64,000 bases of DNA, from contig OZ316898.1 in the NCBI GenBank assembly GCA_973895155.1, positions 8,618,001 to 8,682,000 on the forward strand, in the 5' to 3' direction. Below the pieces are notes generated by a model, which saw nothing but the letters and a program-made list of their open reading frames with translations, ran no database searches and was not told where the DNA came from. The position numbers and the translations under genes were made by a program. Source of the DNA: Marsupella aquatica (taxonomy: Eukaryota > Marchantiophyta). Of this stretch, positions 1 through 12,640 are shown in pieces. Positions within the stretch are counted from its first letter, which is position 1; each line of letters begins with the position of its first letter.

Positions 1-1710
1 AGAATGCTGACATGGGGAATCTCGTTGGAAGGTCAGGTCGTACAACCCCATGAATTTGCCCTTTGAACAGGACTTCTTTCAATTTCTGACCAGATGTCCA
101 CAATGTTAACCCAAAGCACCCAAAGACTTAGTTATTTTCATAGGACGGGTACTATCGCAAGAAAACAAAAGAAGTTACCTGGGCAAGAGCAATGGACGTA
201 GGATTTCCAAAGTCAAAAATCTTATTTATAAGTAGTACTTTAATGCTCTCCATCGTGAAATATCAAGCTTGGGTTAAATGTAAGCATTAACTGTCGCCTT
301 TCGACTGATATTTCCATATGGTGCCTCCTGTTCTCACAGTTTCTGGTTCTCGTCTTCGCGTATGGATTTGACCAAGGCACATTTCTAGACAGTTCCCGAC
401 ATCTGATAGGTTGTGACATTAGCCTAATGTGGACTGACAGTCAGCTTGATTAAACATAACACAATAACACAGGAACGAAGGAACCCGCGTAGAGAGGTCA
501 TTAAGACAGAATTCTTGGAATGGCATGGAAAACTGCCCTCCGCGTCCTGACACATCTCGTTGCAATTGATCTCGCAGCACCCATACTCTTTTCAGGTTAG
601 ATCTATTCCACTGAAAATTGACCACTGTTCTAGAACCCGGATAGAAGTGGATCCCGGACAGATCGAGAGAATATCACCACCCATTGACAACAACAAACAT
701 CAATCCGCGTTTCAATCCGTGTACAGTTGTCACCCCGCGCTACAAATCTTTGCAATTATCAGACATGCAAGCAGTACAGCAATTATTCGGTGGCCACGAT
801 TACTACTGAAGGCAATGTCTTAGTTGCCACGATCGCATGCACAAAAAGATCGTTGCTTATCGCAACTGTGCTACTGAGGGGGACGGTGTAAATGACCTGC
901 TTAGGTGCTTCATGGTTTCCTAGCTTTGGGCCTCTCTACTACAGGACTCGTGCTCCAACTGGATTCTGGTACAAAAGCAAATTAATGGCATTCCACTGTC
1001 CTTGACTTTCTCCGTCGTCATTCGAGTAGGGTAGCGTGAAGGCAAACATCGATTCATCAAGTGCCCTAGAGGACAATGAGTGACTTCCTTTATTGATGTT
1101 CCCCGGAAGAGAGAAGTAATGAATGAGCTACTTTATGAGTCCTCGTGGAGGAACGACCCGAGAAAGACACACACAGAGGTGATCAATGCGCCGATTGCTA
1201 CAGTACAACAAAATGAGGAATTATCGAAAACGAAATTACCGGTGAGAGAAACAGAGACGCAGCAGCCGATGACGTGGGGAGCTCCAGCAATTGGAGAAAT
1301 TGGTGTTCGAGAGCCATAATTGGAAGAAATACGTATCCTATCGTTCGAGACACATCCACGAACCTGCTGCTGCTCCTGTGCGGGACTCAATTGTGGGCAT
1401 CGACATCCGTCTTCCACCCCAGCCTTAAAACCCTAAACCCGATCAGAGGCATGAAGATCTCACCCTTTCCAAATGAAGAAATTACTCTTCCCACTGCACT
1501 GGAAAAGGGATTCCGCAAATTCTCCTCTGCACATAATGCGAAGGCACGGATTCCTCTCCCATCACTCGGAATCTCCAAGCTGTCTCCGAGAGATCAATAT
1601 CGCCAGCTCACTTCTATCAATACCCATCAATCGCTCGATCTTTCAACCTAGCGCACCACTCAATGGATACAGCACTTCAACGAACCTACTCTCCAGTCCG
1701 ATGATTGCAA
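1..1710. other. Intergenic, no gene recognised
   Basis: Only short, overlapping frames on both strands with no recognisable domain. A single AAACCCTAAACCC (near 1430) is telomere-like but far too short to mean anything. Confidence 0.6.
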
Positions 1711-1925
1711 TCCACGCACAATTTTCTGGAACACTGCTAGCTCCAGAAAAGCCTACTCAATCATCAACCAATCAATCCACGCACCATTTTCTGGAACAAC
1801 ATTTTCTGGAACACTGCTAGCTCCAGAAAAGCCTATTCAATCATCAATCAATCAATCCACGCACCATTTTCTGGAACACTGCTAGCTCCAGGAAAAACCT
1901 GTTCAATCACCAATCAATCAATCAA
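1711..1925. repeat. Three-copy tandem repeat, periods about 65 and 80 bp
   Basis: The block TCCACGCACMATTTTCTGG followed by ACACTGCTAGCTCCAG and a CAATCA-rich tail recurs from 1711, 1776 and 1856. The middle copy has an extra 15-bp internal duplication of ATTTTCTGGAACAAC. Copies are near-identical, so the expansion is fairly recent. Confidence 0.85.
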
Positions 1926-2127
1926 CATAGAACTTCAAAGGAACTCCTCTCGAAGACGATTCATGAGTGCCCATCTGAGCTCCGATTTTCAAGAGAGAGC
2001 CTCAGGGTTTATGAAACGAGAACTTATTGCGTCGTCATCAATCTCTGCCTCTTCAGCTGCGAAACGCTTTCGAATGTCTGCTACCATGATGCAAGCCTTT
2101 GAATTTGGGCCGTCCATGCTCAGAATT

Positions 2128-2293
2128 GGTTCTTACCTAGGAGCTCAGATATGTCTAAGACAAGCTACACTAGGCTGAGGTTCTTACCTTCGAGCTCAGA
2201 TGTGTCTAGGATGAGCTACACTAGGCTGGGGTTCTTTCCTTCGAGCTCAGATATGTCTAGGATAAGCTACACTAGGCTGGGGTTCTTACCTTC
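2128..2293. repeat. 51-bp tandem repeat, three copies plus a partial
   Basis: Units begin at 2128, 2179, 2230 and 2281 with GGTTCTTACC or a one-base variant. Because 51 is a multiple of three, one frame reads as a 17-residue repeat (SYTRLGFLPSSSDMSR-like), but there is no gene context and it is best treated as a minisatellite. Confidence 0.9.
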
Positions 2294-2585
2294 CCCTGAA
2301 CACACCTTCACGGCTCATGGCGTTGTGTTTTAAAATGATTTTTTTTTGGTTCCCCTGAACGCACCTTCAATCATGGCTCATGGCGTTGTGTTTTAAAATG
2401 AATTTTTTTTGGTTCCCCTGAACACACCTTCAATCATGGCTCATGGCGTTGTGTTTTAAAATGAATTTTTTTTGGTTCCCCTGAACACACCTTCAATCAT
2501 GGCTCATGGCGTTGTGTTTTAAAATGATTTTTTTTGGTTCCCTTGAGCACACCTTCATGGCTCATGGCATTGTGTTTGAAAATGG
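2291..2585. repeat. 59-63-bp tandem repeat, five copies
   Basis: Units begin at 2291, 2350, 2413, 2476 and 2538. Each has TTCCCCTGAAC, then CTCATGGCGTTGTG, then a TTTTAAAATGA tract and a T-run. Length differences come mainly from the T-run and an ATCATGG insertion absent in the first and last copies. It abuts the 51-bp array directly. Confidence 0.92.
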
Positions 2586-2680
2586 AAAAAATTTTAAATA
2601 GTTTGATGGTGCGAAGACATTTGAACTCGAACACAGAGTCTATTTGACGCAATGGCTAGGCATTATGTCGAGTAAGTTGG

Positions 2681-2765
2681 ACCTTGTGTTTGAGTTTGAT
2701 CCTCAGTTGTTGTACTTGAGTACCTTGTGTTTGAGTTTAGACCCTCAATTGTTGTACTTTAGCAC
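2681..2765. repeat. 41-bp direct duplication
   Basis: ACCTTGTGTTTGAGTTT and a following CTCARTTGTTGTACTT block occur twice in tandem at 2681 and 2722, about 90 percent alike. On the minus strand the adjoining segment (2600-2680) carries a GTTCGAGTTC that resembles a tRNA B box, but no clear A box was found. Confidence 0.75.
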
Positions 2766-2769
2766 GGAC

Positions 2770-5700
2770 CCGCTACAAATTTGGGGGGACAATGGTAGGG
2801 TAGGCTGTAACCCTGCATCCAGAATGTGAGAAAATTCCAGATGGGGATACCTAGACCGCCCGCCCAAAGATTATATTTGTGAGTTGTTTTTTTTTTATCA
2901 TGAAAGAGGTTATCCGAGAATAGATTTCCAGAGACAAGATGGCAACATGGAGTAGAAAATGGTTAGTTACTGATGGCACCCTTTGTTCCAAACAAAAGTT
3001 GTATCCGCCCTCCCCTCCCCCTCCTCCTGATCCCCTCGCCTCATGGTCCATGCCCATTTCTGGCCGGGGTTCCAGGAGTTATCCACCCCTTGGTTCAAGA
3101 GTGTGAGACAAGAAAAACAGGTGCATAAAAGTACATTGCCCCAGTGCTCAATCAAATGGATACCCATCACAAACTTGAGTAAGACCTCCAACAACGGACA
3201 GATGGGCAGACATATGTTCGAGGAATACCCCTGGCCAAAACAAAGGACCGAGAGGTTAGACGGGAGAGCAAATGAAATACAGCCCTTTGAAGCTTAGAAA
3301 AATAGAGTATGAATTTGCCTTTAAAGCACAAAGTCACCTTGAATTGAAAGGATGATTACAAACAATAAATCCAAGAGGGCCTCTCAATGTTAAAGTTTGC
3401 AATGTCCTGCCCCTTCCAGCTACAGCTTAAGACCCAAAATGCTATGGACTAGGGAACCTGTAAATTATAGCTTTTGTCCCCAAGCCAATAGGTAAGTAAT
3501 TGCCGCAAGGTTCCCGCGCTAAAGGAGAAATGAAAATGTGTCCCTAAACTACTTTATGGCCCAAATGCTGCAGTGGAAGCTTTGCCATAACCTCCAAGGA
3601 TTGAAACTTACTTGACAGAAGGAAGGAGGAGAAACCCTATTGTAATTTTAAGACTTCTGGCAAACCCTTTTGCTACTCTTGAAACCTGACTTTGTTTTTG
3701 CTGATCTCGGTTGCTGATTGGGTGTTAATTGTCCTCCTGTCTAACTGCTGAGTAATTGGACAGTGCTTTGAGAATTATAATTGAAAGAGCTATGGGGTGT
3801 CAAAGTTGAGAGTTAATACCCTATTGTCTTTGGCCATTGGCTGGGTTGTGGACTCCAATAATGCCAATGTAGTTTAGCTAGAACTTCAAACTTGCATTCC
3901 CCTACTGTCTGTGGCAACCGGGTTGGGCCTTGTTCATTTTAGAGCTTGAATATAAAAGCAAGAGGAATCAAGGTATCCTTCAAATATGAAAATGATATTA
4001 GGTTTCAGCAAGGTACCAGCATCTCAGTCTCTTTCAGATGCCCATTTTTTTCCAAAAGCAACTCTTGCAAACAAGTTCTTGGCTAAAACTACGCATGCAT
4101 TGCTTTGCTTTGATGGTAACTTAAATGGACCCACATAGCTTTCCATTCTTAGGGATATCTGCCCGAGTACCTAGTAAAGCAAGTGATCCGGTAGCCAATG
4201 ACTTAGCTGAGAACTTGAAGAGCAGCTCCTTCACATTCATCCCTTGCTCACCCGTGTCAATGTTATAATAGGGCATCTCAAAGCTGAGAAATTCTGGATG
4301 ATGGCTATCAACCATAAAGGAATGGTCATAACTTTTTCATAAGGTTATGTAAAAGCTTTTTTTTGTTTTTTCTTTCACCAGCCTCTACAGTGACTAAAGG
4401 CAATGGCATAAGACCAATTTTTATGGCAAAAAGTTATGGACTATGAATTCAGTGGGCTAATTTTTGTGTGTCCTTAACAGGTCAGTGGAGAGTTATGGTT
4501 CATCAAATTGTCAGCTTTAAGACTCCTTATTGTAACAAGACCAATGCCAGTGTGTTGCACTATTAGTGATATGTCAATGGGGAGGCACTAATAGCGTGAG
4601 GCACAGAAAATAGGCGCTAACTAAGGTACTTGTTGCCCATCAAATGGTGGCGAAAAAACGGTCTTTTCATCCAATGGCCACGATTTCTTCCCCCCAAGAT
4701 TACGTTTTGTGAGAGACATTGTTATGGGATATTGTAGTGTTTGATAGATAGATGAAGCTCTCCATGCAATGTGAGGAAAACGATGTGATACTGGAGGGTC
4801 GAGGCAATTCCAGCACTCTACTGAGCGCTTCCTCTCGATCATTGACATTGTTGACCATGGATTCATTCCCTGGAGCTCTCCTTCAAGCACTGATTTACTT
4901 GGAGAGAGAGTCACCAGTATCAATAACTGTTTAGCAGTAAGGAAGGGGCAAGGGAGAGTTAAGGTGACACTGTTAACTGACCAATTTCTGGGGGCCAAGT
5001 CGAATGGCTGCACATTTTTTCGACATCACATTGCTCTCAGTTTCTGCACACCGTATATCGTTCACCAATCTGTCAAATCCCTCACCTTTTCCCCCTCCCA
5101 AGCCCCGGCAGTATGTTTCTGATTGTTATGTCGACCACTTCACCCAGCAATTTCCCTCATCCCAGAGCTAAGCTTCTCGCTAGCTAAGCTTCCCAAAGGA
5201 AAGAGCTAGACTTCTGTAACTACAATGTATGGAACTGCTGCTGAATTCACCTGAACTGGGTCGAGTATATTGCATTCGTTTCAAGGAAATATATCCACTG
5301 AGGATTTAGCTTGCCTTACAAAGAGCGAGACAGTCTGGATAAGATATTAAACGATAGAACGCTGCACACCTGACAATCTAGACCTGTCACTAGACATAAT
5401 TCATATCCGTGATCGGAGCTTCTCTGCTGGCCTAGGCATTTCCAGTACGCTGCAGGGAGACCCACATCGGCCTCCCAAGCAGCTTTTTAAGCTCACGCGA
5501 TTTCTGTTTTGACACAGGGTTGAATGGTGCGGTGCATAGGATAGCCATTTCTGCCTGGCTAGAAGAGTCAGAGTTGGAGCAGCAGCTGCTTCAGCGATCT
5601 CAGTGAAGTTTGGCAGTAGGTGAGCTGGTTGGAGCACATACCACGACTGATGACCCCAAAAGCAAACACTCGAAAGGCACCCCCATCTTCTATGTTTGTA

Positions 5701-8700
5701 TTAACTGAAATCCATACAGGATGAGATTTATCCCGTTGTGACACTGAACCATATTTGGTGCTTTGAACCCTGTCTCAAACCAAGATGAAAACGGCCCAGT
5801 CCCAAACCTGATGATAAGTTGAATTGCGTTTGCCTTGAAAAGTCCGCTCCACTTACACGAAGAGAACAGTAGAAACAGAACACAGCCACAGGGGACAGCC
5901 CAGCATGAGCCACAGGCGTGGGCCAGATCGATCAATACTGGTGCGACCCCGGTGCGACTCATGCAATTCACTTGTGCTGGGTATTTTTCACCTATGTCGT
6001 CATTGATTTGATTTCATCGATTGTCCTCTGCCATTGATCCTTTACAAAGTATCCGTCACACATTCAAGAGTCGGATACACTAAGGCATTCAAGATTCTGG
6101 AAGGCGAGGCTGCTTGATCGATCGAATTGATGTCGAAAGACCATAGATATTAAAGTCAGAACAAAAGCTTTCGCACATGAGATATCTTGATCCAGTTCCA
6201 ATAAGTCCATGACCGGTTCAATCGATCAAAGTGTACTGCAATTATATATGATTGCAAGGCTAGCTGACGACCAGCCTGTCTACGCAGACATGGAATCTAG
6301 ATCTGACAGTATCATTCAGAAACTATAGACTAGTTTATTCCAGAGTCAATTTTGATCGAACCTTTTTTATTTTTCAGCCTGGAAACGTTTTACAGAACCT
6401 GGCTGTGCTAGCGCGCCATCCATGGGGCAGGAGAAATCCGTCCCTTCTGACATAAATTGAAACTGTGGCCGGTGCTTTAGTTTAGAAGTCTGGAACGAAG
6501 TGCATTATGCACATAGGTTGAACCACTCGTCAAGTTCATAGGAAGTACTTTAATTTTCCCTCATGTTCGCGATCAGGATAGAGATTCATGGTCCATGTGA
6601 TTCGAATGCACGGTTAATGCAGCATCCAGTGAACATTGAGCCCCGAGCGAGCAATCAGTTGATTGATTGAGCAGCTACAACAGAGCGAGCAACAGAGCCA
6701 TATTGTAGAGAACCAACAGAGGAGATCTCAGTCGCCTCATACTCTCGATCTTAGGAACAACTGGTCGGCATGAAAAGCAGTGGATGAGGTCTGACACCCA
6801 CAATCCCATATCGTCAGTCCTGATGATATGTCTGCAGAGAGGTTTTGGCCGCATCTCACAAGTACTCAAGTTGACTTAAAATAAAATATTCCCGTTAGTT
6901 TAGTCCATTTTAATCTCATCTGTCAAAGTACTGGAAATTAAAATGCCTAACATTAATATCACCATGTGAGATGTTTCCCTTTTCACTGAATCTCGAGCCC
7001 GTTCAGTCCTAGTAACGGCGGACATCGTCATCGCTTCACTGAGAAACATACACCGATCCAATCTAACAATGTTAGTGACGTACATGGTCTCATTGTTCCG
7101 CGTGAGGACAGTGCGAGATTCGCCCAAATAAGCTTTTTCATTTAGGATTAGCCCTGTTGCACTTTTAACTATACACAGTGGAAAGCTTGCTCTGAATGCT
7201 ACCATGCAAAACAGGAAACAGGATGAAAAGGTCTGTCTTCGAGTTCATTTATCTAAGATAATCATTTTAAGTTATTGTATAAGCGAATTCATCCGCATTC
7301 ATTTTATAAAAGATCAATAGACAGAGACCGCTTAATCGGCCGAACCTGACAAAGTCAGCAACGTATTTCCGCTTGGGAGATGGATGGATTAAGGATTGCT
7401 AACTAGGCAACAGCCCTATAGTGCAGAATGGAGAATCGCTTGTCCTAGCCGGGGGGAGGTTCCTGTATTCTGAATGAGTGGACCATAGCTAGACCAACCA
7501 GACGATCCTGATGTTTTTTTTTTGCCTTGAAACATCAAATTGAATTCCATACGATCCTGATGTTTTAATTCAGGGCCTTACCTGTTACTGTCCCCGTTAC
7601 AGTCTTTCGACTCGTACTGATCCTTTTAGCCAATGCAGCGGGACCATTATTTTGTTGCTTCATCTTCATGATTTTGTGCTGTCTTTCGAGCGATTGAGAG
7701 GTAGTCGTTCTTTGATTCCGGTGATCATGAAGCCGAGCGGATGGGGACCCCGAAATCTGTGAAGCAGTCAGCCAGTCAGGTAGAACAGAGATCAATGACC
7801 GTCCTGATCGAACATGAACAGGTGATGGAGTCGTTCTGTTCGTATTAAATTCGGAATTTCCTCTCTAGCTCAGTAAGTTTGCGCTCGTTCGATGTGAGGT
7901 GATACGAATTCTCGATGCGCCGGACTTACATGCGAATATTTTACACCTAATTACTTTGTGAACCGAATTCCAACCCCGACCATAACCATCTGACACCGCC
8001 GCAATGAGAAGCTAACAAGCCATTCTTCTGCACATTACTGAATGGCAATTAACTGCAATATGTTGATCGAGCTCGCACCACGAGATATCTGCAAAACCAC
8101 TGAGGTTTCATCTATTGCATGAATTGAAGTAACAATCCCAAAGTAGCAAGTTGGTCAGACAGTCGGACAGCTATCCGATCGAGCAAGAGGTCTTCTTTCC
8201 AGGGTTCCGTCAGTGACCCGTGACCAAGCCCTAACTCTACATTATTATAGGGACTAATAATACCTGCTCAAAGAGCTTGTTACGAAGACAGTGGGCTTCT
8301 TCCTTGCCCTCGTTATGCACAGTGTGCTTGATGCTAGTATCTTGAATGCACTTCTCGTAAACTAGTCAGGTGAGTTAATGAGAATCCCTGACATACCAAA
8401 AAACTTTCCAATTTGATGGAATTAATCTCTCCTCAATCAAAGCTCTTTGGCGAGCTTGCGCAAGGGCCTGGTTCTTAGCTAGAATCACATTGTCGAAGGT
8501 GATTAGTTGCGAGGAATAGGAAAAGGTACAGTACTAAGGAAGGAATGAGCACTTCCTTCGATCATTCCCTCGACGTAAGCAATCGATACAGGACTGCGCT
8601 CATCGCTGTTCTCCATATATAACGGAGTGAGTCAGTATTGATCATGCTCTTGCACCAATCAAGGGAGAACAGTTATCTCGTAGCTGAGAAGACTCGGCTG

Positions 8701-10090
8701 TCCTCGTCGATCTCAGCTCAGCTCAATTCAACTGGCAACATGATTAGGCTCACATGGATGGATCGATGCACGCGGATGGATGACCGATTCAACCGAGGTC
8801 GACGGTGCAAGATCGAGATATATGAAAGAGCGAGCCAATCGAGCCACCTAATTACTGTAGTGCCCAATCTACTGCTCGGCCAGAGCTTTAATTGGGAATC
8901 GCTGATCCATGTGATTGATACCATCGGACTAATCGCCAGTGTGCAAACAGTTTACACTCCCAAGCAGACAGCCTGCAGCCAGATTGATGCTATCCCAGGC
9001 ACCGACGAAGGTCCTGTCGAACTTCTTGTGACTTCGTAGCTAAGCAGGGTATCTCAACAAAACTAAATGACGTCCGGTCGTCTAGTGTAGTCAACGCGCA
9101 GACTAGACTGTCTGACCTGACAGAGAGCTCACGACCGCCCTTGGTCGATCAACTGTACAAAGTGCAACCTCAGATCGAAAACCAGTACTCTTGTAGGCAT
9201 AAGGTGGAACTTACGAGACGATCGAGAGGCACTACAGTGCCACTGTCGCGGAAATGCTGGCCATGCACAAACATGTACACGTGGGACGCAATCATACGAA
9301 TCTGATCATTCGCGTGGCTCCTCTGCAGACCAAGATCAGTGTACCATCATCTCTCCCATGGGTGGAAATCATTAGCGCCCAGATCGAAGCACCTAGCTTG
9401 CAGGGAAGTCACTTTGCAGGATGGATCGATGGCATAGGTTTCATGTTGGAACACAATAGCTTAATTAATTAAATAAATCAGAAGGAGCATCAGAAGCAGC
9501 GTGGTCAGGCAACTTGTGTGCGTCACGGAGCCAGGCATGGAGCACCCAGATCAACGAAACTGGCTCGATCACAACTGTTCATAGACTTCCAAATTGAATC
9601 CTGTCGGTAATTAGAGACAAAGATGAGGGATGGCGCAAAGCATTACATCAGTCTGTGAACTGCGAAACGCCTGCATTATCGGGCGTGCTTCCAATTTCAG
9701 AACAGAAGGACAGGATGGAGTTCAGAGCGCTGTCATGTCGGCTATGACTAACTTCGTTCCAACATTAGCGCTGCATTTGTTTAGCACTGTAACGATTGTT
9801 TTCGCCCATACTACTCACTGTAGTTGAGCCTGGCAAACTCAAAAACAAACTGATCGAATGATTCGCCCAAGTCCTCACACTGCATACTGTTATTGTGAAT
9901 GGAATTTATTTACAAAGAATATATGTTGACGGCAAATTAGAATAAACTGATCATTCGCTTATTGCAAGCTGGCATAAATTGGAAGTCCCGAATAGGCCAG
10001 TGGGCTCATCAAGCTAGGGGAATCACTATTCGTTCCAGTTTCAATGTGATCTTGTTTACCAAAACGATCAGCTTGCTCAATTAGGATTAG
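2770..10090. other. Intergenic, no gene recognised
   Basis: Only short open frames in all six frames. The longest, at 8638-9039, matches nothing I recognise; a TATATAA motif lies about 20 bases before its first codons. An ACGATCCTGATGTTTT direct repeat occurs at 7502 and 7552. From about 5 kb the composition shifts to GATC/CGATCGA-rich sequence of higher complexity, with no visible coding structure. Confidence 0.5.
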
Positions 10091-10097
10091 TGGTGGA

Positions 10098-10205
10098 GTT
10101 TGCAAGTCAGTCCAATTTATTCATACAGTTTGCAAGTCAGTCCAATTTATTCATACAGTTTGCAAGTCAGTTCAATTTAGTCAAACAGTTTGCAAGTCAA
10201 TTCAG
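10098..10205. repeat. 30-bp tandem repeat, about 3.6 copies
   Basis: GTTTGCAAGTCAGTYCAATT followed by an AT-rich spacer begins at 10098, 10128, 10158 and 10188. The first two units are identical; later ones carry a few substitutions. Confidence 0.92.
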
Positions 10206-10575
10206 GTTTCGCAAGAGAGTTAAATTCCAGGAGGGCTCGATAGCTAATTAATGTCCAGGTTTATTCAGCTGCACACCATGCAGCTGGTGTCATTCGATAG
10301 CCAACGTACACTTACCCTGCAAGACTTAGTTATCAGGTGGATTGGGCAGCACATCAATTATAGTTGTAAGATTAATGGTGAGTGGCATGGGCACTCAATG
10401 AACCAAAGTTCGTTTCAATACCAGCCAATTCAAGCTCCCCAACATTCTGCTCAGAACTTTATCCCACCAACTTTCAATTCCTGTTTTCTGTGAGAACTGT
10501 TTCCAGTCTGCAGGTTCTTAGAATTCTCGAGTGGAGATGAGACAGAGACCATTTGAGTTGAAACGAGGGACTTCT

Positions 10576-10590
10576 GAAAGTAGAAGAAAA
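10576..10590. repeat. Left target-site duplication of the SINE
   Basis: GAAAGTAGAAGAAAA, identical to the copy at 10914-10928 on the other side of the element. Confidence 0.85.
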
Positions 10591-10913
10591 TTAGCTTAGG
10601 TCAATTGGCTAGGGGATTTGCCTGGAACTGAGAGGTCCCAGATTCAATCCCCCTCCATACACACACTGGGTGTGAAGGATATATGTGTGTGGGTGGGATG
10701 GGTTTTGTGGGTAGTGGATTGAAGTTCTGATTATTTGCTCGACCCTTGGTTGTCCACTTTGTGACCTTGATTTAATCTTCTCTCCTTTCTGTTGCGGATC
10801 TATCGGATCAGTTGGGGCTCACCCTGGTCTAGGTTCCCTATAGAAAAACTGTCACATTGGGATGGGGGGGGTCTAATTGTATTTCTTCCCCCATTTTAGT
10901 TCAAGACAAAAAA
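10591..10913 (+). mobile_element. tRNA-derived SINE flanked by perfect 15-bp target-site duplications
   Basis: The element begins TTAGCTTAGGTCAATTGG. Its first 70 bases hold an A-box-like TTGGCTAGGGG and, about 35 bases on, a B-box-like GATTCAATCCC, the spacing of an RNA polymerase III internal promoter. A tRNA-unrelated body follows and it ends in an A-rich tail (TTCAAGACAAAAAA). The identical 15-mer GAAAGTAGAAGAAAA flanks both sides (10576-10590 and 10914-10928), the hallmark of LINE-mediated retrotransposition. It encodes no protein and would depend on a partner LINE. The perfect duplication argues for a relatively recent insertion. The SINE family was not identified. Confidence 0.85.
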
Positions 10914-10928
10914 GAAAGTAGAAGAAAA
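10914..10928. repeat. Right target-site duplication of the SINE
   Basis: GAAAGTAGAAGAAAA, identical to the copy at 10576-10590. Confidence 0.85.
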
Positions 10929-12260
10929 ACTCACTAATTAAAATACAATTAAGGGAATAATGGAGCTACCAAAGACAGTCTTTCCATGAGTGGATCAGGG
11001 ACACGTAAGCTATGGTCTGCCATCGCAGGAAAAGGTGCTGTATCAACCCACCATTGTTCTGGTAACGTTCCTAGAAGGGCGGAATTCTAGCAATATTCCT
11101 GACAGTGTCACTCCTCGAAACAATTTAATTTCTTCTCACAAGTGTCAAAACCACAGAGCTGATCGTATATTATTGTAAGGGAAACAGATCTTAAAAAGAA
11201 AGGTTGCTGCCAAGCCCGAAACTTAGGCTGGACGTTTTGGGAATTCAGCTGAGTCGAAGTGCCAGCAACAATAGTGCTTTGCCAAAGCAACAGGACCGTA
11301 TTTTAGTCCGCTTTACTATCCGAATTGTTGACCAAATAGTTGACCATACTGTCTTTGCATTCTTTAGGATTGTTTTCAGAAATCTGACAGGAAACCTTTA
11401 TCCTTTTCAATTCCAATCTACACAAGTCAAGTAGGAGACGAGGAAGGTCTCTCATGGATATACAGTAATTAAGGAAGGAGACAAGGAAGATCTCATGGTT
11501 CCTTCAACAAATGTGGGCAAGGAAACGTGTTAAACCTCCACTCTCTACCAAGTTCAGGGACAACAAAACAATGCACTTTTTCACTTTCTTAAGATTATTG
11601 AATAGTAAGTGATTTTGGTAACCTGATCCACCAGGTTTTACTTTGGGGATGAAGGCAGTATTCAAGGCCAAAGAAAAGGTGAATCAAGGTTTCAGACAGA
11701 CTGAGGATAAGAAAGGAAACCCAGTACTCCTTATATGCCAATTATGGGCACTTGACAATGCCTCCAATCAATGCCTCAATCTCCATTCTGTAGTACAGAC
11801 TCCTCCGTTGGCAGGGGAGCATAAAAGTGCAGGAGCCAAGAATGGGACAAAAAGCAATGGAAGAGCACTCAGTGGAACTAAAGGCAACGAGGCAAAAGGC
11901 CAGAATTCAAAAGGGAGTGGAGGAGAGGTGGGGAGTAGAAGGGGTCATGAAAGCCAGAATTGGAGACACTTGGGAAGCATTGGAGAGGATAGTGGGCAGC
12001 AAGCAGTCAATGAAGGACTCAGCCATTGAAGGGCGAGGCATTATTTGGAGACGTCACCACAACACCAGGCAACGAAGGAGACTTTACATAGCAAGACTCT
12101 TTTTTTCAATGGCAAACGACCCTTGGATGGGTGACTACATGGCGTTCAGAGGTGCACGTGGTTGACCATATTGTATATCTGGCAAGTCAGCTGCATGTCA
12201 TCTTGGGGTGAAAACTCTCCTTGGGGTACAAAATTGTGCTCCGAGGTGGGATGTACATGA
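10929..12260. other. Intergenic, possible decayed transposon frame, no gene assigned
   Basis: Two overlapping plus-strand frames (11643-12029 and 11827-12165) are fairly long. The second ends in a YIARLFFSMANDPW segment that faintly recalls the IARFF..xPF motif of plant hAT transposases. The match is too short to call, and no zinc finger or catalytic region was found. Confidence 0.3.
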
Positions 12261-12640
12261 CCTGGGGGCATAAATTATCACTGTTCACCCATTCCAGCCG
12301 TGAAGTACACTGCACTAGAATTAAAATGATTGAGCCCAAATGTGGCAGGTCTCAAGAAAATAAATGAGACCCTAAATAAATATGGACTAGGCGCTCCATT
12401 CTTTAGACCATCTCAAGAAGTGGTCTAAGGCCTTAACTAAAAGCATGGCAACATGGGCAAAAAAATGGACCCACAACAGGCTCGATATGTAGTGGTTTTT
12501 CTAGTAATATTGTGTTGTGCCCCCAAGTTCAAATAAAATGAAAGTCAGGCCTGTTCCCACATTTGAGTGGCTAGCCTTGCATCTCAGATATACCATGCAG
12601 AAAAGAATGACTACCCTCCAAGTGCTTGTGAAGCCCCCCT
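12261..12640. repeat. Dispersed repeat family R1, copy 1
   Basis: Shares collinear blocks with 30461-30835 in the same orientation: CTGGGGGCAYAAA, TTCACCCATT, CAAATGTGKCAGGTCT, AAGWGGTGGTCTAA, GTTGTGCC, GTTCCCACATTTGA and GCATCTCA. About 370 bp, roughly 65-75 percent alike by eye, with no open frame. It may be part of an LTR or a non-autonomous element; the ends are soft. Confidence 0.75.

Noticed and set aside
1425-1442. Telomere-like AAACCCTAAACCC
   Set aside because: Only about two units; expected by chance and not near a chromosome end.
2600-2680. tRNA-like B box on the minus strand (GTTCGAGTTC)
   Set aside because: No convincing A box, cloverleaf or target-site duplication; could not be called a tRNA or SINE.
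11827-12165. Possible hAT transposase relic (YIARLFFSMANDPW)
   Set aside because: The resemblance is a few residues only, without a zinc finger, catalytic residues or inverted ends.
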